A program made the translations under genes and the position numbers. A DNA stretch of 64,000 nucleotides, taken from Symbiodinium microadriaticum (Eukaryota > Sar > Dinophyceae > Suessiales > Symbiodiniaceae). Positions 11,294 through 23,200 of this stretch are shown here, one piece after another. Position 1 is the stretch's first letter; the number at the start of each line of letters is the position of its first letter. The DNA lies in NCBI GenBank assembly GCA_001939145.1, contig LSRX01000284.1:537393-601392 (forward strand). Reading direction: 5' to 3'. A model generated the notes under the pieces. It saw only the letters and a list, made by a program, of their open reading frames with translations, had not been told where the DNA came from and did not search any database.

Positions 11294-13420
11294 TATTATG
11301 ATTACAATTATTATTACAATTATTGCTATTATTACAATTATTACTATTATTACAATCATTACCTTTATTACTATTATTACTATTTCAGTTTCAGACAGCG
11401 CATGGAACATGTGGGAAGCAAAGGCTTGGCAGAATGCTTGCACCATGGTTGAAAGGTCGTTCTAAGCCTGAAACCTCAACCTCCAGGTCACGACTTGCAG
11501 ATTGATTGTAAACATTGAGTGCTAGAAACTGTCGAAGATTAGCTACTGCTCTACCAGCAGATGCAAAGACACGCGGGGCTGACAGTCCGCCACCCCGAAG
11601 CCGTAAGCCCGACTCCCTCAAAACTTGAGGCGCCCCTGCTGAGCCCAGCAACTTGATTGGGCCCACTTGGAGCCTGAACCATAAGCCCCTTTAGGCCGTG
11701 AGCCTCGAAAGCCGTAGATGCTGTTTCGGCTGTTTTGTTATTATTGTTTATTCATTGTTGAGCTTGTTTAGTCGTTTAGTGCCAATTTTTGGGGCATAAG
11801 GTGCCCGGCCAAGCATCGCATCAACTCTCAAGCCAAGTAGCTTTCTGCCGTGCCCTTGTCAAGGCTCTCAACTCCAAGCTTCAAGACCGAAGCGCAAAGC
11901 GGTCTCTACACCCTCAACCCTTTTCTGCCCTTAGCCTTAACCCGAGGACTCGAGGGATTCATACGTTAGTTGTTGATGTATCGGCCAAACAGACCATACG
12001 ATGTGAGCTTGTCAGATTGTAAGGCGTTTCGATGTATTGAAGCCTCTGAGAAGCCCTCTGCTCCCGGCATGGAGTCATTCCACGCCTTGCTGCCGCGGAC
12101 AATTGCCGATCGTGGCACCAGAGCTTCTAAGTCTTTGGGCTTCAGGCGGGGTGCTAGAAGCCCACACCGGAGGAACTTCATACCTGGTCGGGATGCTGAA
12201 TCGTGTTCCAACTGATGACAAGCGCAAGTACGTGATTGTTGCATTTGTTGACTGCTGTTATCGTGATGGCCTGAAATGTTGCTAGTCTAGCATGGAAATG
12301 CCAAGGCCCTGTATCGGGTTGGGTTTCATGGACTGGTGCCGAGTCAACTTGCATGCAGCTCAACGCGACCACTGTCAGGGCGTAGTTTCCTAATAGTGAC
12401 ATTTGAGCCCTATGGCAGCCTTCACACCGCCAATGACTATAATAGCATTTCTCGAGATCACCATGCTCGTGGCAGGAATTGGCCATATGGATCTCATGAA
12501 ATTAAAGCTGAGTTTAGGGTCTTCCGGGCACTGCGCAAAGATCGTTTTTCGGTGTACCGAAAGGCTACGGTAGTATATACGGTAGGGCTGTTGTTACTGT
12601 CAAGATGTGCGAGCTAGCTGCTAGAGTCTCGGGTCTCCAGGTGGGCGATTAATCGGTGATCCCTGAAACCGCAAGCAGCCGAAGCCACGGTTGAGTCTTG
12701 CAAAAACGTGTACATAGCTGGAGCTTCTTCTCATAGACCCTGTGTGGTGTATCTGAACCCTACATAGCTAGCTGCAAGTTTGGTGACCACTTCCTGAATT
12801 GCCGCTGTTGGGCCTGTCCAAAGGCTTCGCAAACCCTGTGAACCACCTTCCAGAGCAAAGTCAAGATCACTTTGGGCGCTTCCCCTGGGCGCCGCAGCAA
12901 AGGCGGTTGATTGAGTGCATGTATATGTATTTGATGCTCACATGTATAGGTAGCTGGAGTTCGTTTCTACCTGTCATTTTACATGATGTCCTGTCATGTG
13001 CTGTCTTCATGTTTACAAGTACAGACGGCATTTGCCTTCTCGCGTCCACACAGGAAGCACTGGGTGGTATGGTTTGCAGAGAGAGGCATGTCTGTAGACA
13101 TGCAGAGCAATAGACTCAAGGTTAGGTCCTTGTTGATGCAGCCAAACCCAGTTTGGGGGCAAGGCGGTCGTTGTCAATGTGCTTGCTGCTGCTGTGTATG
13201 CAGTCCTCCGTGCCAAGTCCCAAACAGCAAATGGTACATGTATATGTTGAAAGCAGAGGGTATAGCTTCCTTCGCAAGCCAGGCCAAGTAAAAGTTCACT
13301 TCGTTCCTGTAGAAATGTATTAAATGTACTATATTACAATAACTTATTTATTATTGTTATTCTGGATTATTATACAATTCAACACAATATAATACTCGAA
13401 AAGATAATTGAATTCGTCGA

Positions 13421-14134
13421 GGCCTGGGCTCTTCGCCGGCGTGAACCGTGGCCGAGTCGACTTCGTCGTCAGGCCGGGGCCACGGGCTCAGACAAGGATC
13501 CCTCTTGGTTTCGGGTTCACCGGGTGTGTTTACAGTGTGCGCGCGGTGGGTGCGCTTTTACCCTAGGAATAGGGGCGCACCCACTAATCGCGCGCTTGCG
13601 TCAGCATGTAGTCCCGCCCCAACCACTCCAACCATTCTCAATTAGGGTTTAGGGCTCACCCCCAACCCCGCCTGGAGGGTGGCTTTCTTGCTCTCTGTTT
13701 CCCTTGGCAGCTCGGCAGAAAAATGAGCAGGGAAGAGCAAAACACAGCCGGGCTAAGCAAGGGTTTCCAACAAAACCCGCCCCTCACACCCCGCGAGGGT
13801 CGCTCCAATTGTTCTCACCTGTCCTGGGCAATTCGGCCCTTTTCTCCAATTTGGCGGTCGTCCTCGGAGGCCCCGAATCCCTGAAGTTTGCGAGCCTGGG
13901 GCCCCAGACCCTCGTGCGGGTTGCCCCACGGACCCCGAAACCACACCCAAAAAGCATGCGCGGAGTGAGTGTGTGAGGAGTAGCCGAGTCTACCGGGAGG
14001 CTTTACCCTCCCTCACTGTTCTGTCGAGACGCTCGGCCGGGGGCTTCGGTCTCGGCAGTTTATAGGGTTTAGGGTTTGGGTCCGTTTTCTCGGGTCAGAG
14101 AGTCGAGTTGAGGGAGCGTGTTGCCAGTGTACAA
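13421..14134. promoter_or_regulatory. GC-rich block upstream of the peptidase start candidate
   Basis: GC content rises sharply compared with the AT-rich stretch at 13310-13410. It contains a GC-only-stem inverted repeat (13539-13595) and telomere-like words at 13643-13651 and 14061-14079, and it ends just before the ATG at 14135. A promoter or 5'-leader role is inferred only from position and composition. Confidence 0.3.
13539..13595. repeat. Inverted repeat / potential hairpin
   Basis: Left arm gcgcgcggtgggtgcgc (13539-13555) and right arm gcgcacccactaatcgcgcgc (13575-13595) are reverse complements with a small internal mismatch loop. The spacer is about 19 nt and contains ccctagg. Confidence 0.75.
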
Positions 14135-14243
14135 ATGTCCCTTTGCCTATTCCAGGGTTGGCTCACTTATTCGCAGCCGACACGTGGGCTTGAGCTTTTC
14201 GGGGTTTATAAAGCTGCAGATGTGACTTATCTTGAAGATGCCG
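14135..14243 (+). CDS. Candidate first exon of the S9A peptidase gene
   Basis: Reading from the ATG at 14135 gives an open frame containing V-T-Y-L-E-D-A-G near its end, reminiscent of the N-terminal Y-L-(W/Y)-L-E-D-x-x-G signature of S9A proteins. A GA donor could follow position 14243, although the frame stays open to about 14288. It lies directly downstream of a GC-rich block. The match is short and could be chance. Confidence 0.3.
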
Positions 14244-17200
14244 GATTTCTTGGCTGTTGCCAACGCCTGGGGTTCGATCTTTCGACTTGATGTGTTTGGA
14301 GGACAACCTCAGCATAAGCAGCTACTACAATAGTGACAGTAGTGTTGTCGGCTTTGGGCACGCACTCTCGGTGACTTTCTTCTCGCAAAAACATGTCCAC
14401 CTCCCTCGGGTCCCTCGGTGCCTGCAAGGCAAAACTGTCGAAAGATTCCGACAGGGTTTGGATTTTCGGTGTTCACTTCTGCCGACGATGACTCTGCAGG
14501 CCGCGGCTGTGGGCGTGGATCCGCTGCATTGGTTGGAGGAGTGCCTTGGCCCCCATCAGATTAACTAGCATGTCATGCAGCATGTATTTAGATGTCGTCG
14601 ATCACGTCAACAGCTACTACTTCCAGTATACCATCCGGACATATCCGAACCAAATGCTGTAACGCTTCAACATGCACTGCAGTTGTTGCCTAAATTTTGC
14701 AAGATATGTGTGGCTGGATGGCTGGACCGAGCTCAGGGTGTACGGAGGATTCAGAACTCAGGATCCAAATTATATTCGAACAAGTGCCCAGCGTGGACCT
14801 TGTGCATGCAGTCTACACCCCAGAGCCTAGCAACCCCGATGCCGAAACCCTACAAAGCTTAAGCTCTGAATCCGGCGCCGACTTCTTGAGTCCTCATCCC
14901 GAATCCCGAATATTCTGCCTTCCTGTTCCTCGTGCCTAGATATTGGGGTAGTTTCTGTTGAAGGGGCTGGGGGATTAGGCCCTGCATTCCGAATAGGTTT
15001 GCGAGTCTAGGCCGGCAGGTGTGGTTGAAGTTCAGGATGCCGACCCACGACCCAGACACTCATAAATATCAAATCCATACAAGTCCAAGTGTGTGTGGTA
15101 GCTACTATAGTTGTGAAGACAGACTGCACAGAAGCCCCGACAACATGTCCAAAGTAGCTGCACGTACGCCAAGTTGGCACCAGACCCGATACCAGACAAC
15201 CTAAACCCCCACACTTTGAACTGTGTAGTTTGCTGCGGCGTAAGCTTCCACTTCCCAAAGCCACATCATCGAACACAAGCTGGAGGACATCAGCCATCTC
15301 AGATCTCCCGAGTCTTTCTAGAACTCCCCACCTTTCAGTTCTTGGTGGGTGAAATCCAATGCCCACGCCTTGAAGCTTACACCAACTTTAACTGTGTAAG
15401 ACTAAGCCCTTCTATTCCCAAAATCAAAAGCCTGAACCCAGCGGCGTGCCTGAAGCCACAATCCTTCAGGCAAAACCCCGAAAAGCTGTTAGTAACCCTT
15501 TTCGATTACTCTTTTATGGCAACCCATATACTATCGATATCGCTACCCGCTACGCCCATAATAGCAACCTTTATCGTAACCTATTTAGTCACGTTATAAA
15601 GAAACCCCCCATAATGCCATAATGGCTCTCATACTATCGTTACAGGAGCCCCCTTTTCTATCCTGTCACTGTATAGAAACGCACTTATCGTCTCAGAGCA
15701 ACCCACCCCATACTTTCCTTGCCCCCATAGAAGCGTTTATGGCAACCTCAGAAAGGCTGAAGCTTTCAGGTTGGATTCGCCCCGTGCCAGAGCTTTCGTG
15801 GCCGCTCAGAACGCTCGCACGCTCGCCGCCCTTGGAGACCCCAGGAGTCGGTTTTTAGGGGGAAGGAAGGGNNNNNNNNNNNNNNNNNNNNNNNNNNNNN
15901 NNNNNNNNNNNNNNNNNNNNNNNNNNNNNNNNNNNNNNNNNNNNNNNNNNNNNNNNNNNNNNNNNNNNNNNNNNNNNNNNNNNNNNNNNNNNNNNNNNNN
16001 NNNNNNNNNNNNNNNNNNNNNNNNNNNNNNNNNNNNNNNNNNNNNNNNNNNNNNNNNNNNNNNNNNNNNNNNNNNNNNNNNNNNNNNNNNNNNNNNNNNN
16101 NNNNNNNNNNNNNNNNNNNNNNNNNNNNNNNNNNNNNNNNNNNNNNNNNNNNNNNNNNNNNNNNNNNNNNNNNNNNNNNNNNNNNNNNNNNNNNNNNNNN
16201 NNNNNNNNNNNNNNNNNNNNNNNNNNNNNNNNNNNNNNNNNNNNNNNNNNNNNNNNNNNNNNNNNNNNNNNNNNNNNNNNNNNNNNNNNNNNNNNNNNNN
16301 NNNNNNNNNNNNNNNNNNNNNNNNNNNNNNNNNNNNNNNNNNNNNNNNNNNNNNNNNNNNNNNNNNNNNNNNNNNNNNNNNNNNNNNNNNNNNNNNNNNN
16401 NNNNNNNNNNNNNNNNNNNNNNNNNNNNNNNNNNNNNNNNNNNNNNNNNNNNNNNNNNNNNNNNNNNNNNNNNNNNNNNNNNNNNNNNNNNNNNNNNNNN
16501 NNNNNNNNNNNNNNNNNNNNNNNNNNNNNNNNNNNNNNNNNNNNNNNNNNNNNNNNNNNNNNNNNNNNNNNNNNNNNNNNNNNNNNNNNNNNNNNNNNNN
16601 NNNNNNNNNNNNNNNNNNNNNNNNNNNNNNNNNNNNNNNNNNNNNNNNNNNNNNNNNNNNNNNNNNNNNNNNNNNNNNNNNNNNNNNNNNNNNNNNNNNN
16701 NNNNNNNNNNNNNNNNNNNNNNNNNNNNNNNNNNNNTCGTGTTCAGGTTTACACCGCCGGCAAATGTCGTCATGCATTCATATGCCATACTGATATCGTG
16801 CACTCAGACACTGAAAGAAATTGTCAATGCCACACCATGAGTCAATGAGAGTTGTAACACTTCCAATGGGCAGGAAATGTTTGTAGGATGGCCAACCAGT
16901 GGGGCTATCGGCAACAGTAGGACAATCAGAAAGACTTCCTGAACGGCATATGAAGCTTTTGTGGGGTAATTTCTGACCATCTTAATTACTCCATGATAAT
17001 GTGGTGCATGTGGTCTTGCTTCTTTTCGCGGCAGCATTGCAACTTGCACAATTTAATCTTCTGCGGCAGAAGCATCATGGTCATTAGCACCATTCACCAT
17101 TACCATCATCATCGTCATCATTAGCACTGTCCATCGCTTTCGCCGAGCAAGTGTGATGCATAAGCAGAAGTCGTACTGACACAACCTGCGAGCACTTACA

Positions 17201-20200
17201 CGGCAGTGGTTACCCGAAGGAGTTGATTTTCAAAATGAGTAGGCGGCGGCGGGTGCTCTAAACCCCGAAGTTCACAAGGCAGATATATGTCGCGGCCACA
17301 TCACCGGAGTCATGCAAGCAAGTCACTACTACACTTACTTTGGGCTTTGCCGGTGCAAGGGGCTCTCCTCTCTTCGGGCGGCTGCTGGAAACAGCCGCAT
17401 GAACTGCAGACAGAACTTACCATGTTGATTCTAGTTTGTCAGGACATTAACGTTGGCTCCTGTCGCATCATGACACACAACCACAGTCAGTCATTGTCAC
17501 ACTGATAGAGATATCCGTGCAATTTAGTACGCATAAACCAAATCGCAAGAGCAACACAGCAGTACATGGTGTTCCGAATACGATAGTAGGGTTTGGGTCA
17601 TCTTCGCGCATCTGTGTTATGCGTGTTGCCAAGAATATGAACCCCATGAAACTCATACTTGTGCCCCGGGTCGTGATGCTCATCCTGGAAACCCGCAAAT
17701 GGAACGGAGCTGGAACTCTAGTCTGCTCAAGATCCGAATCCTGACATGCTAGGTCTGAGTGCTCTTGCAGTAATATTCCCTGTTGTCGTGTGTACCAGTT
17801 GAACAAAACTTGTTCGTCGTCATGTTCTTCTAACTCTCTTTAGGATCACAGTGAAGTTGGGAACATCCAAAATGGCACAGCTTGGGGTTTGCAGGCCTGC
17901 CTCTGCCACCCACGAGTGTCCACCTTGGAAGAGCACAGGCAACCAGCAGACCCCAGTCCCTGACAATGTAGATTCTGAGCCCGGCAAGGCCGAGTTTTAT
18001 CACGGGCCTCTGGCTGAGTTTAAACATTAGGTAACCTGCATCCGATACCTGATGAGGAAACGACCGACACGGACGGTGATCCACTACGACACCCGATGCA
18101 TGAAGTCAGATTGTGTGTGGTCCCCCGTGAATAGACATTAATTAAATCCACCATCTCAACCCCGTGCGGTAAGCCCTAAACCCGACCGTTCTTTCGAATG
18201 ACAATGAGAGTCTCGTGTTGCATTCCATTCAGCGGTGATGCAGCAGCGTTTGCTGGTTATACACTAAGATGCAACATCCGTTCCACCCAGCAGCTGCAAG
18301 GATGACAAGATATAGCTCGATCAGCATCGGGCTATCCATCCAACCCATACCCTATCAAACCCTAAATCCTACAAAAAGCTATGATGATCATGATGTGCAG
18401 TGCCGGCTTTGGCCTTAGCTCTTACCAGGGTGCCGGTTTTTGTGATGGGTAACTTCCTTCCGCATTTCTATCATCAGGGTAGGACGTGTCACAACAGGTC
18501 CTTCCTTAAGCATAGGCCGTGCCATGGAGGAGCCAGGAACTCACCAGCCCTAGGCTGTCACGCCATCTAGCCTGGGCTGTGGGCCTGAGGAAAGCTGCCT
18601 CAAGTGACCGAGCTCGGCGGTCTTTTCTACGACTTTTGGCGCCTGTGCTCAAGTGTCTTAAGTCTCTAGTTTCTGACCACTATAGAGGGATCAATGTTGA
18701 TCTGAGTGACCAGAAGCTTTCCTTCTAGCACAAGTCCTTTATCACAGCCATCCTTTGAACTTGAGCTTCTGGCCTCAGGTGCCGGATTAATGATTCTGAA
18801 GCCCCGCGATTCCCGAACCTGCCAGTTTAGCCAGCCTCCTAACACCTGAACCAAGACCTATACCATATTTTCGAAGCTTCTGCACCATAGTCGACCAAGT
18901 CTTCCTATTCTCGTTGCCTTGGGGTTCCCTTGTTTCAATTTGCTGTAACCAGCTCAGCCCTCTTCAGGTCTGATGGGCAGCATCCACGTGGGGTTTGGAG
19001 GCGTACAACTCTGGAGAGACTGAGCTTGAACTTGGTTCAGGAGTTTGGGAAGTACCCATAGGCCCCTAAGTAGTTCCTTTTTGGGAATACCTGATAGGAT
19101 TCTAAATATAAACCATAAAAAGGAACTACATTGGTGCTTATGAGTATTCACTAGACACCTGCATTGCAGTGACAGCAAGAGTGTACCGGGTACCGCGTGT
19201 GTTGGGGCTTGGGGCAATGCTTCTGGTTACTTCGATTCATGTCGCTGGAACGCTTTATGTGCGAATTCGTGGATGCAGCGGCACCTGCATGTTCGGAGAA
19301 GACTATTTACGTTGCATGCCTTGTTTCAAGTTTGACGGTGATGAGAAGGTGTCAGACTTTGGATTCCGGGGTCTTCGTTGTTGGTTTAGTGCTTATGCAG
19401 GGTTTTAGCCTTTAATTTAAGGAGAACTTCAATCCGTAACCAAAGATTGGCTGAGAGACTGTAGCACAGCTGAGGAGCTTTCTCAGTGATGCGCCGCAAT
19501 GGGAGGCGCCCCTGGGGTGACTCAGGATTTGTTATGTTCCATCAGTGCTGGGTTGGGGGTAAGAATCCGGGAGTCGAGATCATTTGCCCTTGCCGGTGTT
19601 TCGATCCACTCGAGCTCAGGTGGTGCTGGATCTGGAAGTGCTCGGAAAGAAAGAGGAGCAGAACTTCGTCTGGCGAGGCTACGACGCACTGTTGGAGGCT
19701 GCACGAGTGCTTCGTTTGTTTAAACATTCCGGCGTTTCAACTGTAAATGTTTCAACAGTTTAAAGATAACCCCCTGAGGTGTTGTAGTTTCGGGGAACTT
19801 CGCCTTGATCCAAAAGTTGTGAATTCCACCTCATCTTTTTTGCGCTTAGCTGAGTCAGCATGCATAGTGTTAGTAGCACGCCGTGCGGGGCAGCAAGGTT
19901 AAGGAGCCCCTTGAATTTTCGTGGCATTTCGACTAAGGCGTGGCCCTAAACCTCAGGTATCCGAAATTTCAAGCCCAGCCTCAGCACTCAGACATTCGAA
20001 GAGCTCCCGGAAAGCACTTCCAGAGCCTCTTCGGAGCAAGTCGGGTCAAACTACGGGATTCGGAGGCCTGACATGCCTGACAAGCACAAAACTTCGATTC
20101 CACCGTGGGAGGGTTCCGGGGGTGGTTCCATGTTCCACCGACTCGATGTCTAGACAAGTGGTATACGGCCGTTGTCCAAATTGTACGGAAAGGCAGGGTT

Positions 20201-23200
20201 TGTGTTTTTTCCACCGGGGCTTAATCTGAGCGTCAGGACGGGCAAGACTCGTGGACTGTAACACGGGCCATGGTTGCTTTCCTGCAAGGAGGGGCCTTCT
20301 AGCCACTTTTGGCTTGTTTTTTGCAGCACAGATTGCACTGGGTACAGGTTTCTTCAGGATTTAGGGTACAGGGTTCGGGGAGTAGGTTGTGGGTTGTTGC
20401 TTCGCGTGACGTTGGAACGATACGCGCCGGACCTGACTGCGTTTTTGCTCGACCTGAGCAGGGCTTACAGAGCGGACCATTCCACGATGTGTTTTTAGTG
20501 GGATCCCCTAAACCTATACTATTTTGGGGTTCCTTTTTAAAATAATAGTATAATGCCTAATAACCCTATAAGCCCGAATCCACACAGTTGCAGGTTTGCC
20601 TCTCTCGAGGAGGGGCTGATGCTTTCGTCGCACGGGAGCTTCCCGGATGCAGCTGCCGAGTTGCGATACCTACCCCCAAGTTGCGCAATGTCGCGCGGAA
20701 GGGATAAGGCTGACATACAGAGGACTAGGCACAGGCTTGAGCAACAACCCCCACCTTTACTTCAAAAGAGTTGCCCTGTACTCAACATCCTATACCGCAC
20801 CCTCGGCGGCTTGTCAGCCTAAGCCACACGACAAACCTATACACCTTTAGCCCTACAGCCGAAACCCGAAACTGTAGTAAGCTTCGAATCCGGCTCGCAA
20901 AGAGCCCTTGATCCTGAACCCGTACACAATCCGAGTTTCCCAAGCCTCCACATCTAGGGAATCGAGGGACCCTATCCAACGAAAGAGGCCTGGAATAGGT
21001 CGTCTTACAGCACCTTATACCTCAAAGCTTCATAGTTTAGGATCGCTTGTTGAAGTGTATAATAAAGCTCTTAGAGTCGCTGCGTGCGTTCCTGGAACTC
21101 GCTTTTGTTCCACAGGCATGTTAGCACCACGACGACGGCGTCAAGCACTGGCTTCGCAATTTCCGCAACCTTCGCCAGCACAACGTCAATAAGCAGGAGT
21201 GTTACCAGGACATCCGACACTTCGACTTCGACCACGACAACTCCAAGTTCACGTCGTCCATCACAAGCTCAAGTTCATCCACCCCAGGTTCAAGTTTATC
21301 CACGACAAGCTCAAGTTTGTCCACAACCCTCTCAACCTCCTTGCCTTAAACCTCGGAGCGTGTGAAGCAAAAGCATGAAATCAGAGCCAAAGGAAGCACT
21401 GAATTTCATCCTTCGAGGTTTGATCTTGTGCGGAAGCGCTTCATACCTGAAGATGAAGGCCAGGTTCTTTCAGTGTGTGGCGGGTTCAGGGCGGCCTGAA
21501 AGGTCAGATGTTGATGTAGACTTTCTCGAGCTTAGGACTGAAGGCTTTGGGCAATTTTCTTCACTGGCAACACGGTACATACCGGAATGTGTGGGGTGTC
21601 TTATGCTCGCGAAAAAAACAGACACAGCAAGAATCCCGAGAGTCCCTAAACCCAAGATTTCTTCAGAGGATTTGCGGGTTCCAGGAGACTTCCATGGTTG
21701 CAGATGCCCTGGAAGGTTTAGGTCTAGGAACACTGGGCTCTGGGTTTATGGCGCAGTTTGCTTCAGGGCTTCTCTCCTGAACTGCTCAACGGCTTGCACA
21801 GGCGGCTTCGTGGTACCAGAGGGCAAGACTGTTCCGCACTCAGCTCTTCGTGGGTTTCGGACATGTCAGCTGGGTTTTGTTGAGTGGTCATCGTTGGGCA
21901 TCAGGGGCCGACGACATGCAATGAGAAGACTTGCTGCGAGGCTTAAGCTCTGGAGCTGTGGCTTCAAGATCCCTCGACGACGCATCCCATTACTTAGTAC
22001 TCCCTGCGAAGTTTAAGAAAAGCCTCTCTACGTAGCCGTTGGGGACTCTGACTCTGGAAACGCAACACTCTTCCAGTCAGATTACCAACCCTCAAGCTCT
22101 AAACCCTGTGCAGGCTCTTCGTGGTTTTTGGAGCCCAGGACCTCAAGCAAAGGTCCATATGCTTCGTTCATGGCCCCTGTTGGAATAGGGTTCTGCTTTT
22201 CAAGGAAGCCCTTCAATACCACCGGGATTCCGATCATCTACCGTCCAGGTGCTCTCCTACCTTTCCAGGGATATCCTTTTGGTGAGCTCCGACTTTGGTC
22301 CTGGCTCTTTGACCAGTGCAGGCCCGGGGCTATGTGGGCTTTCGGGGTACGTGTGGATTCATGAGTGTGTGTGTGTGTGTGTGTGTACAGCTTTTACCTT
22401 GTTGTAGTATGTTCACGGCTCGCGGTTACAGGGCCGTAGAGTTGCTTGGCTTCGTAGCGCAGTTTCGTGACCTTCCCAAGCGAGTGTGCAGTCGATTCGT
22501 GAAGCCTGTCCCTCGGAACTTCGATCCTTACAAGACCAAAGTTCAAGTGCTGATGCGACGCCCTTTTCTTGCAATTCTCCGCAGGCTACCCTCGTGTGGT
22601 GAAGGCTTGGCAGAGGGGCACGTCGCTGAGTGATGCTGCTGTCGTGTACGATGCTGGGCCTGCTTAGAAGCCCCGGGGCACTCAAGCCTACCCTAGCAAA
22701 ACTTAAGTCCTAAACCAAAAACCCAATGCTCAAATCCTGAACTCGAAATCCTGAGCCTGTCAGCTGAAACTTGGGATCTGTTTGGAGTGGTCATGATATT
22801 CCGGAGTCTCTCACGTAACTTCAACTACCCCGCGTTAGGAAACAGGCAGCCTCTTGTCCAAGACCTACGCAGCCCAAGCATGTCGTCACGGGTGGGTGTG
22901 CTGACCAGTATGGCTCCATAGACCTGCATGGTACAGAAACAAGGCCAAGGCACCCGTCTCGGTTCGGTCACCTTGACAAAGGTCCTCATTGGCGTTTTCA
23001 AGCCCTAGTTCGCCTAAACTCCGGTGCTCCGTTCTGAGGCCGTAGATTTCGTCTGCGAGCTTGTTGTCGGAATAGGATGTTGAGGTGCCGGATTATATGC
23101 AACGGAGATCGAATGCGGTCAGGGATACACTGTAAGGCTCCAATATTTCAGGTGTCTGTATAATAAGATGACTTGGTATGATCCCAAAGGGCTAAAGCCT

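Larger units (their letters stand above)
8890..13420. other. Region between genes, no secure gene
   Basis: Holds telomere-like tracts (10413-10440, 10799-10879), an ATT/ATTAC-type trinucleotide run (11295-11386) and an AT-rich patch (13310-13410). Protein-like frames at 9898-10110, 10970-11293, 11970-12285 and 12799-13113 cannot be linked into a model. Confidence 0.4.

Noticed and set aside
11389-11455. E-A-K-A-W-Q-N-A-C-T as the N-terminal helix of the S9A protein
   Set aside because: Lacks three residues of the family spacing and lies upstream of the better-ordered candidates at 14.1-14.7 kb.
15766-16803. Open frames of about 340 codons on both strands
   Set aside because: They consist almost entirely of the N gap; only the ends are sequence.
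21375-22016. 213-codon + strand frame
   Set aside because: Partly overlaps peptidase exons; the F-D-L exon is read in a different frame, and the rest lacks recognisable motifs. One such frame per window is near chance expectation.
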